A DNA stretch of 64,000 nt, from NCBI RefSeq assembly GCF_009758415.1, contig NZ_WQRF01000003.1, positions 419,148 through 483,147 of the forward strand, in the 5' to 3' direction. Shown one piece after another: positions 29,296 to 38,276 of the stretch. The DNA comes from Devosia marina. GTDB taxonomy: Bacteria; Pseudomonadota; Alphaproteobacteria; Rhizobiales; Devosiaceae. A program made the position numbers and the translations under genes. Numbering within the stretch: position 1 is the stretch's first letter; each line of letters starts with the position of its first letter. The notes beneath the pieces are model-generated. The model saw only the letters and a program-made list of their open reading frames with translations, was not told the origin of the DNA and did not search any database.

Positions 29296-31356
29296 ATGGC
29301 GGATTACAAGGAGCTGTTGCGTCGGGCTATCTCGGCGCTGCCGGAGAATAACGGGGCCGCGCGTCGCGCGGTCTATGAAAAGGCGCGTTCGGCCCTTGTC
29401 GGGCAATTGCGCGCCATCCAGCCGCCTCTTCCGGCACGCGATATCACCCAGCATCGCCTGCAACTTGAAGATTGCATTCGCCAGGTCGAACAGGAAGCCA
29501 GCGAGGCCGTTATCAGCCTCGGGCGCGATGGCCCTCTGGCTGCGCGCCCGGCTACACCCCAGCCGCGCACGGCACCCGCCGCGCCGGCTGAACCCGAGGT
29601 CGAGGCAGAGGACGAGCCCGAAGCTGAACCTGAGCCTGAGCCGGAAGCTCAATCCGCAATCGCGCCAGAAGCCGAACCGGAAGAGGCGGACGCACCATCG
29701 CCTGAAGACGTGGCCGCTGCTCTGGGCGGCGCCGCTGCGCCAGTTGCCGAACCGGCTCACGACCCCAATGCCGATGCTGCTGAGGAACTGCCGGTCGCAA
29801 CCGAGCCCGCAGAAGAACCTGAGCCCAAGCCGACATCGGCCAAGTCCCCATCGATCGAAGACATTATCGCCCAGGCCGCTGAAACCGGCGGCACGACAGT
29901 TTCGCGTAACGCGGACACCGGGCTCGACGACAAGGCGCCGGCGGCCGAAAAGCCGGAAACGCCCGTCGAGCCGGAACGGCCCGGCAAGACCTTTTCCTTC
30001 TCACGCCGCGACGCTGTGACCAGCGAGACTGCCAGCAAGGGCAACGCGATCACCCCGTCGTCGCTCGCGCCGCGCGTAGAGCCCGTCATGGGCAGCACCG
30101 CACTTGCCAGCCAGCCGGGCCGCGCCGCATCGGTTCTGATCGATCCGCCTTTGCCCGTCGACCCGGCACTTTCCAGCGTGCGCGAAGTCGAGGTGGAACA
30201 GGATGATGCCCGCGCCGCCGAGGGAGCCATCGAGCGGGCCATCGAAACCCTGGATCGTGAGGCGCGCGGCGAGGCAACGCCGTCCCAGCCGCATCCGGCA
30301 GAGGCAAGTCTGTCTGCCGAGGAACCAGGCCAGGATAGCGATTCCAGTTTTGCCCCGGCGGATGCGGAGCGACGCACCGGGACCGGGCTGACCATTTTCC
30401 TGATTGTCTTCGCCCTGCTGCTGGCCGGTGTCGGCGGAGCCGGGTTCTGGGCATGGCGCGAGGGCTATGTCGATCTCGACCAGATGTTCGGGCGCACCCA
30501 GACGGCGGCCGTGCAACCCGAGATCACCGAGCAGCCCACCGGCCTGACCATGGACAACACGCCCGCCGAACCGGCCAATACGGATGAAAGCGCATCGGGG
30601 CCGGGCAATACCGCAACCACCTCAGCCACCGAGCCGACCAGTGCACTCGAGGCTGGTGACGAAGAGCGCCTCGAACCGACGCCAGAACCGGTCACCCCGA
30701 CCGGCGATGAAACCGTCCTGCCATCGCTTGGCAATGGCGAGGTCAAGACCGAAGAGCGCCTGTCTGGCGAAGACACCACAATCGCCGCAACGGAGGATCC
30801 GGCCGCCACCGTCGATCCCGCCGAACTGGCAGGCAATCAGTCGCTCCTGCTCGAAGCATCGACTGGCGGACAGGCCAGCACGGTACCCTTCTCGGGTACG
30901 GTGGAATGGACCCAGGGCACGGACGAGATTGGCCAGCCCACGCTGGTTGCCGAAGCCAGCATTCCGGCGCGCAACATGAGCGTCTCAATCCTTATTCGCA
31001 AGAATATCGATCCCAGCCTGCCGGCCAGCCACCTGATGGAAATCAGCTTTGACATCCCCGACACCTTTATCGGCGGATCGATTGCAACCTTGGCCGGCGT
31101 GTTGCTCAAGAATGAGGAACTGGTGCCAGGCACAGCACTGGCCGGGGCTGCCGCGCGTATTGTGGGCAACACCTTCCTGTTCGCCCTCAGCGCCGCACCG
31201 GACGATCTGACTGCCAATACCGGCCTGCTCGATACACAGCGCTGGATGGATCTCGCGATTGTCTATGGCACCGGCCGCAACGCCATCCTCACCCTGGAAA
31301 AGGATGAAGAAGCGCAGGCCCTGTTCGACACCGTTCTCGCCGCCTGGGAAGAGTAG
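29296..31356 (+). CDS. Large single-pass membrane protein with acidic low-complexity N-terminal region, function unknown
   Basis: A 686-residue protein of unknown function. Residues 1-75 form a compact, probably helical domain (MADYKELLRRAISALPENNG...). Residues 80-355 are low-complexity, rich in Ala, Pro and Glu, with runs such as EAEPEPEPEAQS. One membrane segment is visible at about 361-386 (LTIFLIVFALLLAGVGGAGFW). After another Thr/Glu/Pro-rich linker, a folded C-terminal domain (about 510-686) contains VEWTQGTDEIGQPTLVAEAS and SFDIPDTFIGGSIATLAGVL. The topology would put the acidic part in the cytoplasm and the C-terminal domain in the periplasm. It follows purA by 48 bases. Confidence 0.75.
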   Translation: MADYKELLRRAISALPENNGAARRAVYEKARSALVGQLRAIQPPLPARDITQHRLQLEDCIRQVEQEASEAVISLGRDGPLAARPATPQPRTAPAAPAEPEVEAEDEPEAEPEPEPEAQSAIAPEAEPEEADAPSPEDVAAALGGAAAPVAEPAHDPNADAAEELPVATEPAEEPEPKPTSAKSPSIEDIIAQAAETGGTTVSRNADTGLDDKAPAAEKPETPVEPERPGKTFSFSRRDAVTSETASKGNAITPSSLAPRVEPVMGSTALASQPGRAASVLIDPPLPVDPALSSVREVEVEQDDARAAEGAIERAIETLDREARGEATPSQPHPAEASLSAEEPGQDSDSSFAPADAERRTGTGLTIFLIVFALLLAGVGGAGFWAWREGYVDLDQMFGRTQTAAVQPEITEQPTGLTMDNTPAEPANTDESASGPGNTATTSATEPTSALEAGDEERLEPTPEPVTPTGDETVLPSLGNGEVKTEERLSGEDTTIAATEDPAATVDPAELAGNQSLLLEASTGGQASTVPFSGTVEWTQGTDEIGQPTLVAEASIPARNMSVSILIRKNIDPSLPASHLMEISFDIPDTFIGGSIATLAGVLLKNEELVPGTALAGAAARIVGNTFLFALSAAPDDLTANTGLLDTQRWMDLAIVYGTGRNAILTLEKDEEAQALFDTVLAAWEE

Positions 31357-31362
31357 AACGCG

Positions 31363-32001
31363 CTAGACGCGCTCCAACCGGCCCGCGACGATCCGGTAAT
31401 GCGCGCTTGCGAGCGCCGCAATGTCATCGGCATGGTGGCTGACCAGAACGGTGTGCCAGTTGTGCCGGCGCGTCAGTGCGCCAACCAGTTCCCGCGTGGT
31501 GCGGCGCGTCTCATCGTCCAGCGCCGAAAACGGTTCATCGAGAAGCAGCACGGGCCGATCGCGCAGCAGCGTCCGCGCCAGTGCGACGCGCTGCTTTTGT
31601 CCGCCTGACAGATTGGCAGCCTGCTTGGTATCGAACCCGGCCAGACCGACTTCGGCCAGGGCTTGGGCAACCAGCTGTTGCCCGGTGGGTTTCGGCGTAC
31701 CACGCGGCAGGCCCAGGGCCGCATTTTCCTCCGCGCTGAGATGCTCAAACAGATTGTCTGCCTGCAACAGCAGGGATACGGGCCGCGCTTCGGGTGGGAG
31801 CGACAACAGGTCTTCTCCATCCAGCGTCAGCATACCACTCACCGGCGCAATGAAGCCGGCCAGGAGATCGAGCAGCGTCGACTTGCCCGAGCCGCTGGCC
31901 CCGGAAATCGCTGTCACCTCACCCGGCTGGGCCTCCAGGCTGAAATGATAGGGCTCCTCCTGCCCCGGATGGGCAAAGACCAGATCATCGGCGCGAAGCA
32001 T
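31363..32001 (-). CDS. thiQ: Thiamine ABC transporter ATP-binding protein
   Basis: A 212-residue ATPase of the ThiQ group, short for an ABC importer subunit. Walker A GASGSGKS lies at 34-41, the signature LSGGQKQR at 131-138, Walker B VLLLDEP at 151-157 and the H-loop in LVSHHADD. The ATG at 32001 is preferred to the TTG five codons upstream; it has an AAAGGA ribosome-binding site and overlaps the end of thiP by 17 bases. It powers uptake of thiamine and its phosphates as the last gene of the TPP-riboswitch-controlled operon. Confidence 0.92.
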   Translation of the reverse strand: MLRADDLVFAHPGQEEPYHFSLEAQPGEVTAISGASGSGKSTLLDLLAGFIAPVSGMLTLDGEDLLSLPPEARPVSLLLQADNLFEHLSAEENAALGLPRGTPKPTGQQLVAQALAEVGLAGFDTKQAANLSGGQKQRVALARTLLRDRPVLLLDEPFSALDDETRRTTRELVGALTRRHNWHTVLVSHHADDIAALASAHYRIVAGRLERV

Positions 32002-33577
32002 GCGAAATCCTTTCAATCAGGCGCGGCAGGCCGACAAAGGCAACGATGGTGAAGATCAACAGTAAAGCTGCGATTGCCGCCGCATCATTGGATTTGTACG
32101 ACCCGAGAGCCCGGTACATCATCAGCGGCAAGGTCTGGAAATCCTGAGTGCCGAACAAGGCAATGACCCCCAGATCGCCCAGCGAGAAACAGAAGGCCAG
32201 CGCCAGCATCAGCCCGATATCGCGCCCAAGCAGCGGATATTCGATGCTGATGAACTGCGTCCAGCCCGACAGGCCCAGCGAGCGGATCAGCTTGCCCCGC
32301 GTCCGTATGATCGCATCCAGCGGTGGCCCGAGCGTAGCAATGGCAAAGGGCAGGGACAGCAGGCTATTGGCGATGACCACCACCACGGGCGCGGCCGTGC
32401 CGACCGGCACACCCGTGGTGCGGACCAGAAGGAAGAACCCCAGCGACAGGACCACCGCGGGCACCGCCAGATAGGCAAAGGCCGGAATGCCGAGCATCAC
32501 GCGCGCGCCCTGCCGATACGCCGCGCTGCGGCCAAGTGCCAGCATCAAGGCCAGGGCGAGCGTCAACAGCGCCGAACTGGCCCCGATGATGATACTGGTC
32601 CCGGTCGCCCGCCAGAAACCGGCCTGGCCCAGCACCCTAAGCAAGCCACTCGTCAATCCGTCATAGAGCACCGAGAGCAAGGGCAGGGCAAAGCCGATGG
32701 CACCCAAAACCAGCACGGCCCATTGCAGCACGCGCACCGGGGCGCTGTCGCGCCAGCGCGGCTGGGTGGAACGACTGAGGGCCGAAGGCACCGGGGTGAA
32801 GGCCGAGGCCAGTAGAATGACAAGTGAACAAACGCCAATCTGCGTCAGCGCCAGACGCACCGCCCCGACCAGGTCGAAATCGAGCCGCACGGCCGTGTAG
32901 ATGGCGACTTCCAGCGTCTGGTTCGCTGGCCCGCCGCCCAGCAGCAACACGATGGGAAAGCTGGTAAAGGCCAGAAGGAAGATGATGGCGCCCAGTCCCG
33001 GCAGGCTGCCCCGCAGCGCCGGCCAGTCAATCAAGGCAAAACGCTGCCAGGCCGACAGGCCCAGCGACTGCCCCATCTTGAGCCGGCTTTGCGGGATGGC
33101 GTCGAGCCGCGCCAGCAGAATGCGTCCGGCAAAGGCCCCATCGAGAATGACATGGGCCAGCAGGATGCCCGAAAGGCCATAGGCCGGACTTTCAAAGCCA
33201 ATGCCGAACAGGACTTCGCTCGCCTGGTTGATCCAGCCATTGCGCCCCCAGATCGAGAGCAGGCCGAACGCCACCACCATGCCCGGAGTGACTATGGCGG
33301 CCGCAAACAGACCCACCACCAGATCGCGCCCCGCAAAGCGCAACCTGTTGAGCGCCCAAGCCAGCGCCGTGCCTACCAGCAGCGACAGCACCATGGTCAG
33401 CCCCGCCTGCAGCGCCGTCATGCGCAACAGGTGCGCAATATCCACGCGCGAGCCGCCCGATGCATCGGTCGCCGCATTCAGAATGGCCCAGAGCACGGCC
33501 GCAATCAGCACGGCAATGATCAGGGTCAGCGCGGTCGCAGCGGCGACGCGCATGGGCCGATGGGGAAGGGTCAGCAT
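31985..33577 (-). CDS. thiP: Thiamine ABC transporter permease
   Basis: A 530-residue inner-membrane protein made of two fused permease halves, about twelve hydrophobic segments in all, as usual for ThiP. The first EAA-type loop is near RLDAIPQSRLKMGQSLGLSA (about 204-223) and the second near KLIRSLGLSGWTQFISIEYP (about 430-450). The ATG at 33577 is chosen; AAGGA precedes it. A 157-base gap carrying a long inverted repeat separates it from thiB. Confidence 0.92.
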   Translation of the reverse strand: MLTLPHRPMRVAAATALTLIIAVLIAAVLWAILNAATDASGGSRVDIAHLLRMTALQAGLTMVLSLLVGTALAWALNRLRFAGRDLVVGLFAAAIVTPGMVVAFGLLSIWGRNGWINQASEVLFGIGFESPAYGLSGILLAHVILDGAFAGRILLARLDAIPQSRLKMGQSLGLSAWQRFALIDWPALRGSLPGLGAIIFLLAFTSFPIVLLLGGGPANQTLEVAIYTAVRLDFDLVGAVRLALTQIGVCSLVILLASAFTPVPSALSRSTQPRWRDSAPVRVLQWAVLVLGAIGFALPLLSVLYDGLTSGLLRVLGQAGFWRATGTSIIIGASSALLTLALALMLALGRSAAYRQGARVMLGIPAFAYLAVPAVVLSLGFFLLVRTTGVPVGTAAPVVVVIANSLLSLPFAIATLGPPLDAIIRTRGKLIRSLGLSGWTQFISIEYPLLGRDIGLMLALAFCFSLGDLGVIALFGTQDFQTLPLMMYRALGSYKSNDAAAIAALLLIFTIVAFVGLPRLIERISHASRR

Positions 33578-33608
33578 GGCCGCTGGTCCTTCCAAGCGCG
33601 CAATGCAG

Positions 33609-33704
33609 TACCTCCCCCTTGACGGGGGCGGTTGGGAGGGGGGGCTTCACAAGCACCCGGCCTGTGGCTCCCCCCTCCCCAACCCTCCCCGCGAGGGGGA
33701 GGGT
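33609..33704. repeat. Long imperfect inverted repeat inside the thiBPQ operon
   Basis: Two arms of about 35 bases (33609-33643 and 33670-33704) are near-perfect reverse complements of each other, separated by about 26 bases. Each arm is itself a C-run/G-run hairpin (CTCCCCCTTGACGGGGG; CCTCCCCGCGAGGGGGAGG). This looks like a dispersed palindromic intergenic element of the kind common in Rhizobiales genomes. It lies between thiB and thiP and would form a strong RNA structure in the operon transcript. Confidence 0.75.
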
Positions 33705-33734
33705 CTGCCTCCGTGTCCGTTGCAAGCATGGCGC

Positions 33735-34739
33735 CTACTGCACGGCCGCCAGCATTTCGTCGATCCACGCGGCCAAATTGGCGGTAATCTCCGCTTCATC
33801 GAGGGTCAGCGTCTTTTCCGGCTGCGGCAGGCCCTGGAACGCGGGGTCGAGTTCTGCTTCCAGATCAACCACCGGGAACATCCAGTTGGTGGTTGGGATG
33901 TTCGCCTGGCCCTCCTTGGAGGTCAGGAAGGCCAGGAAATCACGCGCCAGATCCTGCTGGTCGGAGGACTTCAGGATCCCCGCCACCTCGATCTGCGGGA
34001 AATGGCCTTCGGAGAACATTGCCGCCTTGATCGTGTGATCGTCCGCATCGAAGATGTGGTACGCAGGCGAGGTCGTGTAGGAAAGCACCATGTCCGCCTC
34101 CCCGTCGAGGAACAGCGCATAGCTCTCGCTCCAATCACGGGTGATGGTGAGGATATGTGGGGCAAGCCCCTCCCATATTTCCGGCGCCCGATCACCATAG
34201 GCAGCCTTGACCCAGAGCAGCAGGCCCAGGCCCGGCGTGGCCGAACGCGGATCCTGGATAGCGATCTTAATATCGTCATCTAGCGCGATCAGCTCTTCGA
34301 ATGAGGACGGCGGCGCGTCCATGGTGTCAGTGTCCCACATGAACGCGAAATGCGAATAATCGAACGGTACGAATTGCGCATCGGTCCACTCGCCCGGCAG
34401 GGACAGATGGCTCATGTCGAGGCCATGATCGGCAAATAGCCCGGTTGCCCGTGCTTCTCCGGCAATAGCAGTGTCGAGCCCGAGGATCATGTCGGCCTCG
34501 GTGCTGTCACCTTCAAGCTGCACCCTGCGCAGCGTGCCGATCGAAGAGTCGGCGGCCACCCAGTTGAGGGTGCATCCGCAGGTCGCCTCGAAGCCTTCCT
34601 TCAGGGGAACGCCTGGTCCCCATTCAGAGGCAAAACCGTCATAGGTGTAGATGGTGAGGACAGGCTTGTCCTGTGCATGCGCCGTGCCGGACAGTCCGGC
34701 AAGAAGGACCGCAAGCGCCAGTGAGGAGGCTTTGACCAT
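33735..34739 (-). CDS. thiB: Thiamine ABC transporter substrate-binding protein
   Basis: A 334-residue periplasmic protein with a signal peptide cleaved near AHAQD (about residue 23). The mature part opens PVLTIYTYDGFASEWGPG, then ATCGCTLNWVAADSS, and has DMILGLDTAI and FDYSHFAFMWD, all characteristic of ThiB/TbpA. GAAGGGAG precedes the ATG. It binds thiamine, TMP and TPP for ThiPQ. It is the first gene after the TPP riboswitch. Confidence 0.94.
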   Translation of the reverse strand: MVKASSLALAVLLAGLSGTAHAQDKPVLTIYTYDGFASEWGPGVPLKEGFEATCGCTLNWVAADSSIGTLRRVQLEGDSTEADMILGLDTAIAGEARATGLFADHGLDMSHLSLPGEWTDAQFVPFDYSHFAFMWDTDTMDAPPSSFEELIALDDDIKIAIQDPRSATPGLGLLLWVKAAYGDRAPEIWEGLAPHILTITRDWSESYALFLDGEADMVLSYTTSPAYHIFDADDHTIKAAMFSEGHFPQIEVAGILKSSDQQDLARDFLAFLTSKEGQANIPTTNWMFPVVDLEAELDPAFQGLPQPEKTLTLDEAEITANLAAWIDEMLAAVQ

Positions 34740-34828
34740 ATCGGTCTCCCTTCAGGTGGTGTGCGGCCATGGGTGAAGGGATGTGTCAATGGTAAAGGAC
34801 GCGCGAAGGCACCCCTTGCCATCTCGAA

Positions 34829-34905
34829 CTTCCTCCGCCAGCATGACCTGGTTCAGGTTCTATGGGTAACTCTCAGCTCCGGCAGCAACCGGAACACCCC
34901 AGCGA
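34829..34905 (-). promoter_or_regulatory. TPP riboswitch (THI element) controlling thiBPQ
   Basis: On the minus strand the order is GGGGTGTTCCGG, then GCCGGAGCTGAGAGTTACCC, then AGAACCTGAACCAGGT, then CATGCTGGCGGAGGAA. CTGAGA, ACC-x-GAACCTGA and the CTGGCGGAGG block are the conserved THI-box elements that bind the pyrimidine and the pyrophosphate of TPP. It ends about 90 bases before thiB. There is no clear terminator with a T-run after it, so control of translation through the thiB ribosome-binding site is more likely. Confidence 0.96.
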
Positions 34906-34938
34906 GACGATGCGGACCTTATTGAGAGTGAACCCAGA

Positions 34939-35634
34939 GTGCAATCCCCCATTCCATCAACCGAAAAAACCCTGCTCGAATTTGACCGCCCGCTCGCCAT
35001 TGTCGGCGGCGGCACCGTGGATTCAGGGCTGTTGCACGAGCTTGCGGCGCGCGATGTCGCCCTGATCGGAGCCGATGGCGGCGGTAATGCCATTGGAGCG
35101 GCCGGCCTGGTCCCCGAGGCCATTCTGGGCGATCTTGATTCGCTCGAGGATCGCGCTGCGTGGGAGAAACGCACGCGCGTCATCCACATCCCCGAGCAGA
35201 TCACCACCGATTTCCAGAAAGCGCTCTATTCCACTTCGGCGCCGGTGACCCTGGCGCTGGGCATGACCGGCAAACGCCTCGATCACACCCTGGCGGCCCT
35301 TGGCGCCCTGCTCGAAGTCGCTCCGCATCGCCATGTGCTTCTGGTCGATGAAACCGATGTGGCGCTGGCCGTTTCGGGACCGTTTGCATTCGACGCAGCG
35401 GCCAGGGAACGCATTTCGGTGCATCCGCTGGTGCCGATTGTCTTCGAGCGGACCCGAGGCCTCTTTTACCCGATTGACGATTTGCTGCTCGATCCGGCCG
35501 GTCGGCTGGGCACATCCAACCAAGGCACCGGCGGGCGCGTCGAGATCGTGCCAAAGGACAACACGCCCTGGCTGCTGATCCTGGGCCGGGAACGCCTGTG
35601 GGATCTGGTGGAGACCTGCCTGAATGCAGGCTAG
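34939..35634 (+). CDS. Thiamine diphosphokinase
   Basis: A 231-residue enzyme transferring pyrophosphate from ATP to thiamine. The N-terminal TPK catalytic domain has ALIGADGGGNAI (about 40-51), PEAILGDLDSLEDRAAWE (about 58-75) with the metal-binding GDxDS, TTDFQKAL and TGKRLDHTLAALGAL. The C-terminal beta-rich domain carries GTSNQGTGG. The start is a GTG at 34939; its ribosome-binding site is weak. It diverges from thiBPQ, so the riboswitch does not cover it, yet the pairing provides uptake and activation together. Confidence 0.88.
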   Translation: MQSPIPSTEKTLLEFDRPLAIVGGGTVDSGLLHELAARDVALIGADGGGNAIGAAGLVPEAILGDLDSLEDRAAWEKRTRVIHIPEQITTDFQKALYSTSAPVTLALGMTGKRLDHTLAALGALLEVAPHRHVLLVDETDVALAVSGPFAFDAAARERISVHPLVPIVFERTRGLFYPIDDLLLDPAGRLGTSNQGTGGRVEIVPKDNTPWLLILGRERLWDLVETCLNAG

Positions 35635-37448
35635 ACGGCTTCGCCCAACCGGAACTGCAGCTTGGCGAGTTCAGCGTAGCGGCCGCCCTTGGCCACCAGC
35701 TCGTCATGCGTACCCTGGTCGATGATCCTGCCGCCATCGAGCACCAGGATTGTGTCCGCATCACGGATGGTGGCCAGGCGATGGGCGATGACCAGCGTCG
35801 TGCGCCCTGCCATCAGGTGCTCCAGCGCCAATTGCACCAATTGTTCGGATCGCGCATCCAGCGCTGATGTTGCCTCGTCCAGCAGCAGGATGGGCGCATT
35901 CTTGAGAATGGCGCGGGCAATGGCGAGACGCTGCTTCTGTCCGCCGGAGAGCATGACGCCGCGCTCGCCCACCACCGTGTCATAGCCCCTTGGCAGATCC
36001 GCTACGAAATCGTCCACCAGCGCCGCCTTGGCCGCCGCCGCCACCTCATCCATGCTGGCATCGGGTTTTCCGAACAGGATGTTCTCGGCAATCGTGCCGG
36101 CAAAAATGATGGGCTCCTGCTCGACATAGGCGAAGCGTTGCCGCAGATCGGCCAGCCGAACATCGCGAATATCGACCCCGTCGACGGCAATCGTGCCGCC
36201 GGTCACGTCATAAAAGCGCTGCAAGAGGGAAAGCATGGTCGACTTGCCCGAGCCAGAGGCACCGACCAGCGCCACTGTGCGGCCCTTGCCCACGGCAAAG
36301 CTGACATTGTCGAGGACCTTCTCGCCCGTCGCGCCGTCATAGGAAAAACTCACCCTGTCGAAGGTGACGGTGCCAAGGGCCGGATCGGGCAGCGCCACGG
36401 GGCGAACCGGATCGGTGATTTCCGCCTTGGTATCGAGAATCTCCACCAGCCGCTCGGTCGAACCTGCAACTGTCTGCAACGAACCCAGCACTTCCGAGAC
36501 ATTGGTCAGTGCGCCCGATGCCATCAGCGCATAGACCAGGAACTGGGCCAATTGCCCGGCCGAGACCGAACCCTCGAACACCGCGCGGGCGCCCCACCAC
36601 ACCAGGCCCACCAGCGCCGCCGTGCCCAGAAAGATCACCATGGCCACAAGGAAGGCCCGGGCGCTGAGCCGCCGGACCTCGGCCCGATAGCTAGCCTCGC
36701 TGCGCGCATCATAATGCGCGGCCTGTCCGGCCTCCTGGGTAAAGGACTTCACGGTGCGGTTGGCGCCCAGCATCTCGGTCGCCATGGCCGAAAGGTCGGC
36801 CAGTGCATCCTGGGTTATGCGCGACATACCGCGCAACCGTCGCGAATAGATCATCACCGGGGTGAGGATCAGGGGAAGCGCCACCACTACGGCCAGCGTC
36901 AGTACCGGACTGGTCAGGATCATCATGATCAGCGCGCCGGCAATGGTCACCAGCGAACGCAGGGCCAGCGACAGGTTGGACCCCACGGCGCTGCGGATCA
37001 CGCTGACATCACCATTGAGACGGCTGGTCAACTCGCCCACCCGATGGGTGTCGAAGTAGCGGGACTCCAGCGTGAGCAGTTGCGCAAAGACCGCTTGCCG
37101 CAGGTCGGCGACTACGCGCTCGCCAATCAGCGAGATGAAATAATAGCGGGCGCCGCTGGCCACCGCCATGATCGCGGCAATCCCGATGATCAGCCAGCCA
37201 TAGCGGCCTACCATGTCCAGGTTCTGGGTGATGAAGCCCTCATCGATCGCCCCGCCCAGCACAGCCGGAATGGCGAGTGAGGAAATGGCCGAAACCAGGA
37301 GGAAGAGCACGGTCAGGCCCAGGCGCACTGGGTACCGCAGCAGAAAGGGCAGCAGCCGGCGCAGTGGCTTGAGTTGACGGGGCGCCGCCTTCACCTCTGA
37401 GACGAGCTTTTCGGGGTCTGTCTCTGAGGAAATGGCCTGATCTGTCAT
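35631..37448 (-). CDS. ABC exporter, fused transmembrane and ATP-binding domains (MsbA/BmrA type)
   Basis: A 605-residue half-transporter expected to act as a homodimer. Six membrane segments occupy about residues 35-330. The ATPase domain follows with Walker A GASGSGKST (about 401-409), signature LSGGQKQRLAIARAIL (about 505-520), Walker B ILLLDEATSALD (about 525-536) and H-loop IAHRL. Its last four bases overlap the end of the convergent thiamine kinase gene. The substrate is not evident; lipids or drugs are the usual possibilities. Confidence 0.9.
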   Translation of the reverse strand: MTDQAISSETDPEKLVSEVKAAPRQLKPLRRLLPFLLRYPVRLGLTVLFLLVSAISSLAIPAVLGGAIDEGFITQNLDMVGRYGWLIIGIAAIMAVASGARYYFISLIGERVVADLRQAVFAQLLTLESRYFDTHRVGELTSRLNGDVSVIRSAVGSNLSLALRSLVTIAGALIMMILTSPVLTLAVVVALPLILTPVMIYSRRLRGMSRITQDALADLSAMATEMLGANRTVKSFTQEAGQAAHYDARSEASYRAEVRRLSARAFLVAMVIFLGTAALVGLVWWGARAVFEGSVSAGQLAQFLVYALMASGALTNVSEVLGSLQTVAGSTERLVEILDTKAEITDPVRPVALPDPALGTVTFDRVSFSYDGATGEKVLDNVSFAVGKGRTVALVGASGSGKSTMLSLLQRFYDVTGGTIAVDGVDIRDVRLADLRQRFAYVEQEPIIFAGTIAENILFGKPDASMDEVAAAAKAALVDDFVADLPRGYDTVVGERGVMLSGGQKQRLAIARAILKNAPILLLDEATSALDARSEQLVQLALEHLMAGRTTLVIAHRLATIRDADTILVLDGGRIIDQGTHDELVAKGGRYAELAKLQFRLGEAV

Positions 37449-37682
37449 GGCTGAAACGCGCCGTTCTTGCTATTGGATCGGCCAGCGCCGAGGACCGCCC
37501 CCATATAGGGGCTGGCCCGACGGCCCGCAACCGCGCCGGGCAAAGCCATAGTGCCGCGCCGCTTGTGTCGAACAACCGATTCTGTGGTCTTGCAGAACCC
37601 GCGCTTCTGCGCTAGGAAGCCGCCCAACACCAGTTTGATGCTCTCCGGGCGCTGCGGCGCCCGTTTGATTTGAGGCAAGGCC

Positions 37683-37904
37683 ATGAAGACCGACATCCAC
37701 CCTGACTACCACACCATCAACGTGGTCATGACCGACGGCACCACCTACCAGACCCGCTCGACCTGGGGCAAGGAAGGCGACACGCTGCAGCTCGACATCG
37801 ACCCCAAGACCCACCCCGCCTGGACCGGTGGTTCGGGCCAGCTGATGGATCGTGGCGGTCGTGTTTCGCGCTTCAAGGAGCGCTTCAAGGGCCTTGGCAT
37901 CTAA
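37683..37904 (+). CDS. rpmE: 50S ribosomal protein L31
   Basis: A 73-residue large-subunit protein ([20 protein letters not shown]; later [20 protein letters not shown]). It contains no cysteine, so it is the zinc-independent form found in many Alphaproteobacteria. GAGGCAAGG precedes the ATG. It diverges from the ABC exporter gene with a 234-base promoter region between them. Confidence 0.97.
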   Translation: MKTDIHPDYHTINVVMTDGTTYQTRSTWGKEGDTLQLDIDPKTHPAWTGGSGQLMDRGGRVSRFKERFKGLGI

Positions 37905-37926
37905 GCCAACCCGAACCTTTTTCCCG

Positions 37927-37954
37927 CAAAGCCCGGCCATCGCGCCGGGCTTTG
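37927..37954 (+). terminator. Hairpin terminator after rpmE
   Basis: A perfect 11-bp stem (37927-37937 with 37944-37954) around a six-base loop, 22 bases after the rpmE stop. The T-run is short because the T residues form part of the stem, so read-through into the next gene is possible. Confidence 0.7.
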
Positions 37955-37973
37955 TGCTGTCTGGAGCCACGCC

Positions 37974-38258
37974 ATGTTCATCCTGTCGCTAACCTACATC
38001 GCCCCCATGAACGAGGTGGACGCCCATATCGAGCCGCACCTGGCCTGGGTCGCCGGTGGCTACGACAGTGGCGCCTTCCTCGCGTCAGGCCGCAAGGAGC
38101 CGCGCACCGGCGGGGTCATCATGGCACTGGGAGAACGCAGCCAGCTCGAAACTCTTGTCGCTTCCGACCCCTTCGTTCTCGCCGGCGTGGCTGAATATGA
38201 GATCACCCAGGTGCAACTGAGCCGAACGGTCCCAGGTCTGGAACCGCTCAAGGGGTAA
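37974..38258 (+). CDS. YciI family protein
   Basis: A 94-residue protein of the YciI-like ferredoxin-fold family. It opens MFILSLTYIAPMNEVDAHIE and has the conserved HLAWVAGGYDSGAFLASGRK and LVASDPFVLAGVAEYEI; the conserved His-Asp pair is present (H34, D70 region). Such proteins are small cytoplasmic enzymes or binding proteins without a settled role. It is followed closely by a YnfA gene. Confidence 0.88.
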   Translation: MFILSLTYIAPMNEVDAHIEPHLAWVAGGYDSGAFLASGRKEPRTGGVIMALGERSQLETLVASDPFVLAGVAEYEITQVQLSRTVPGLEPLKG

Positions 38259-38276
38259 TTCTGGAGTTGGCGGACG

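Noticed and set aside
31985..32016. TTG start for thiQ at 32016
   Set aside because: The ATG at 32001 has a better ribosome-binding site and gives the normal ThiQ N-terminus.
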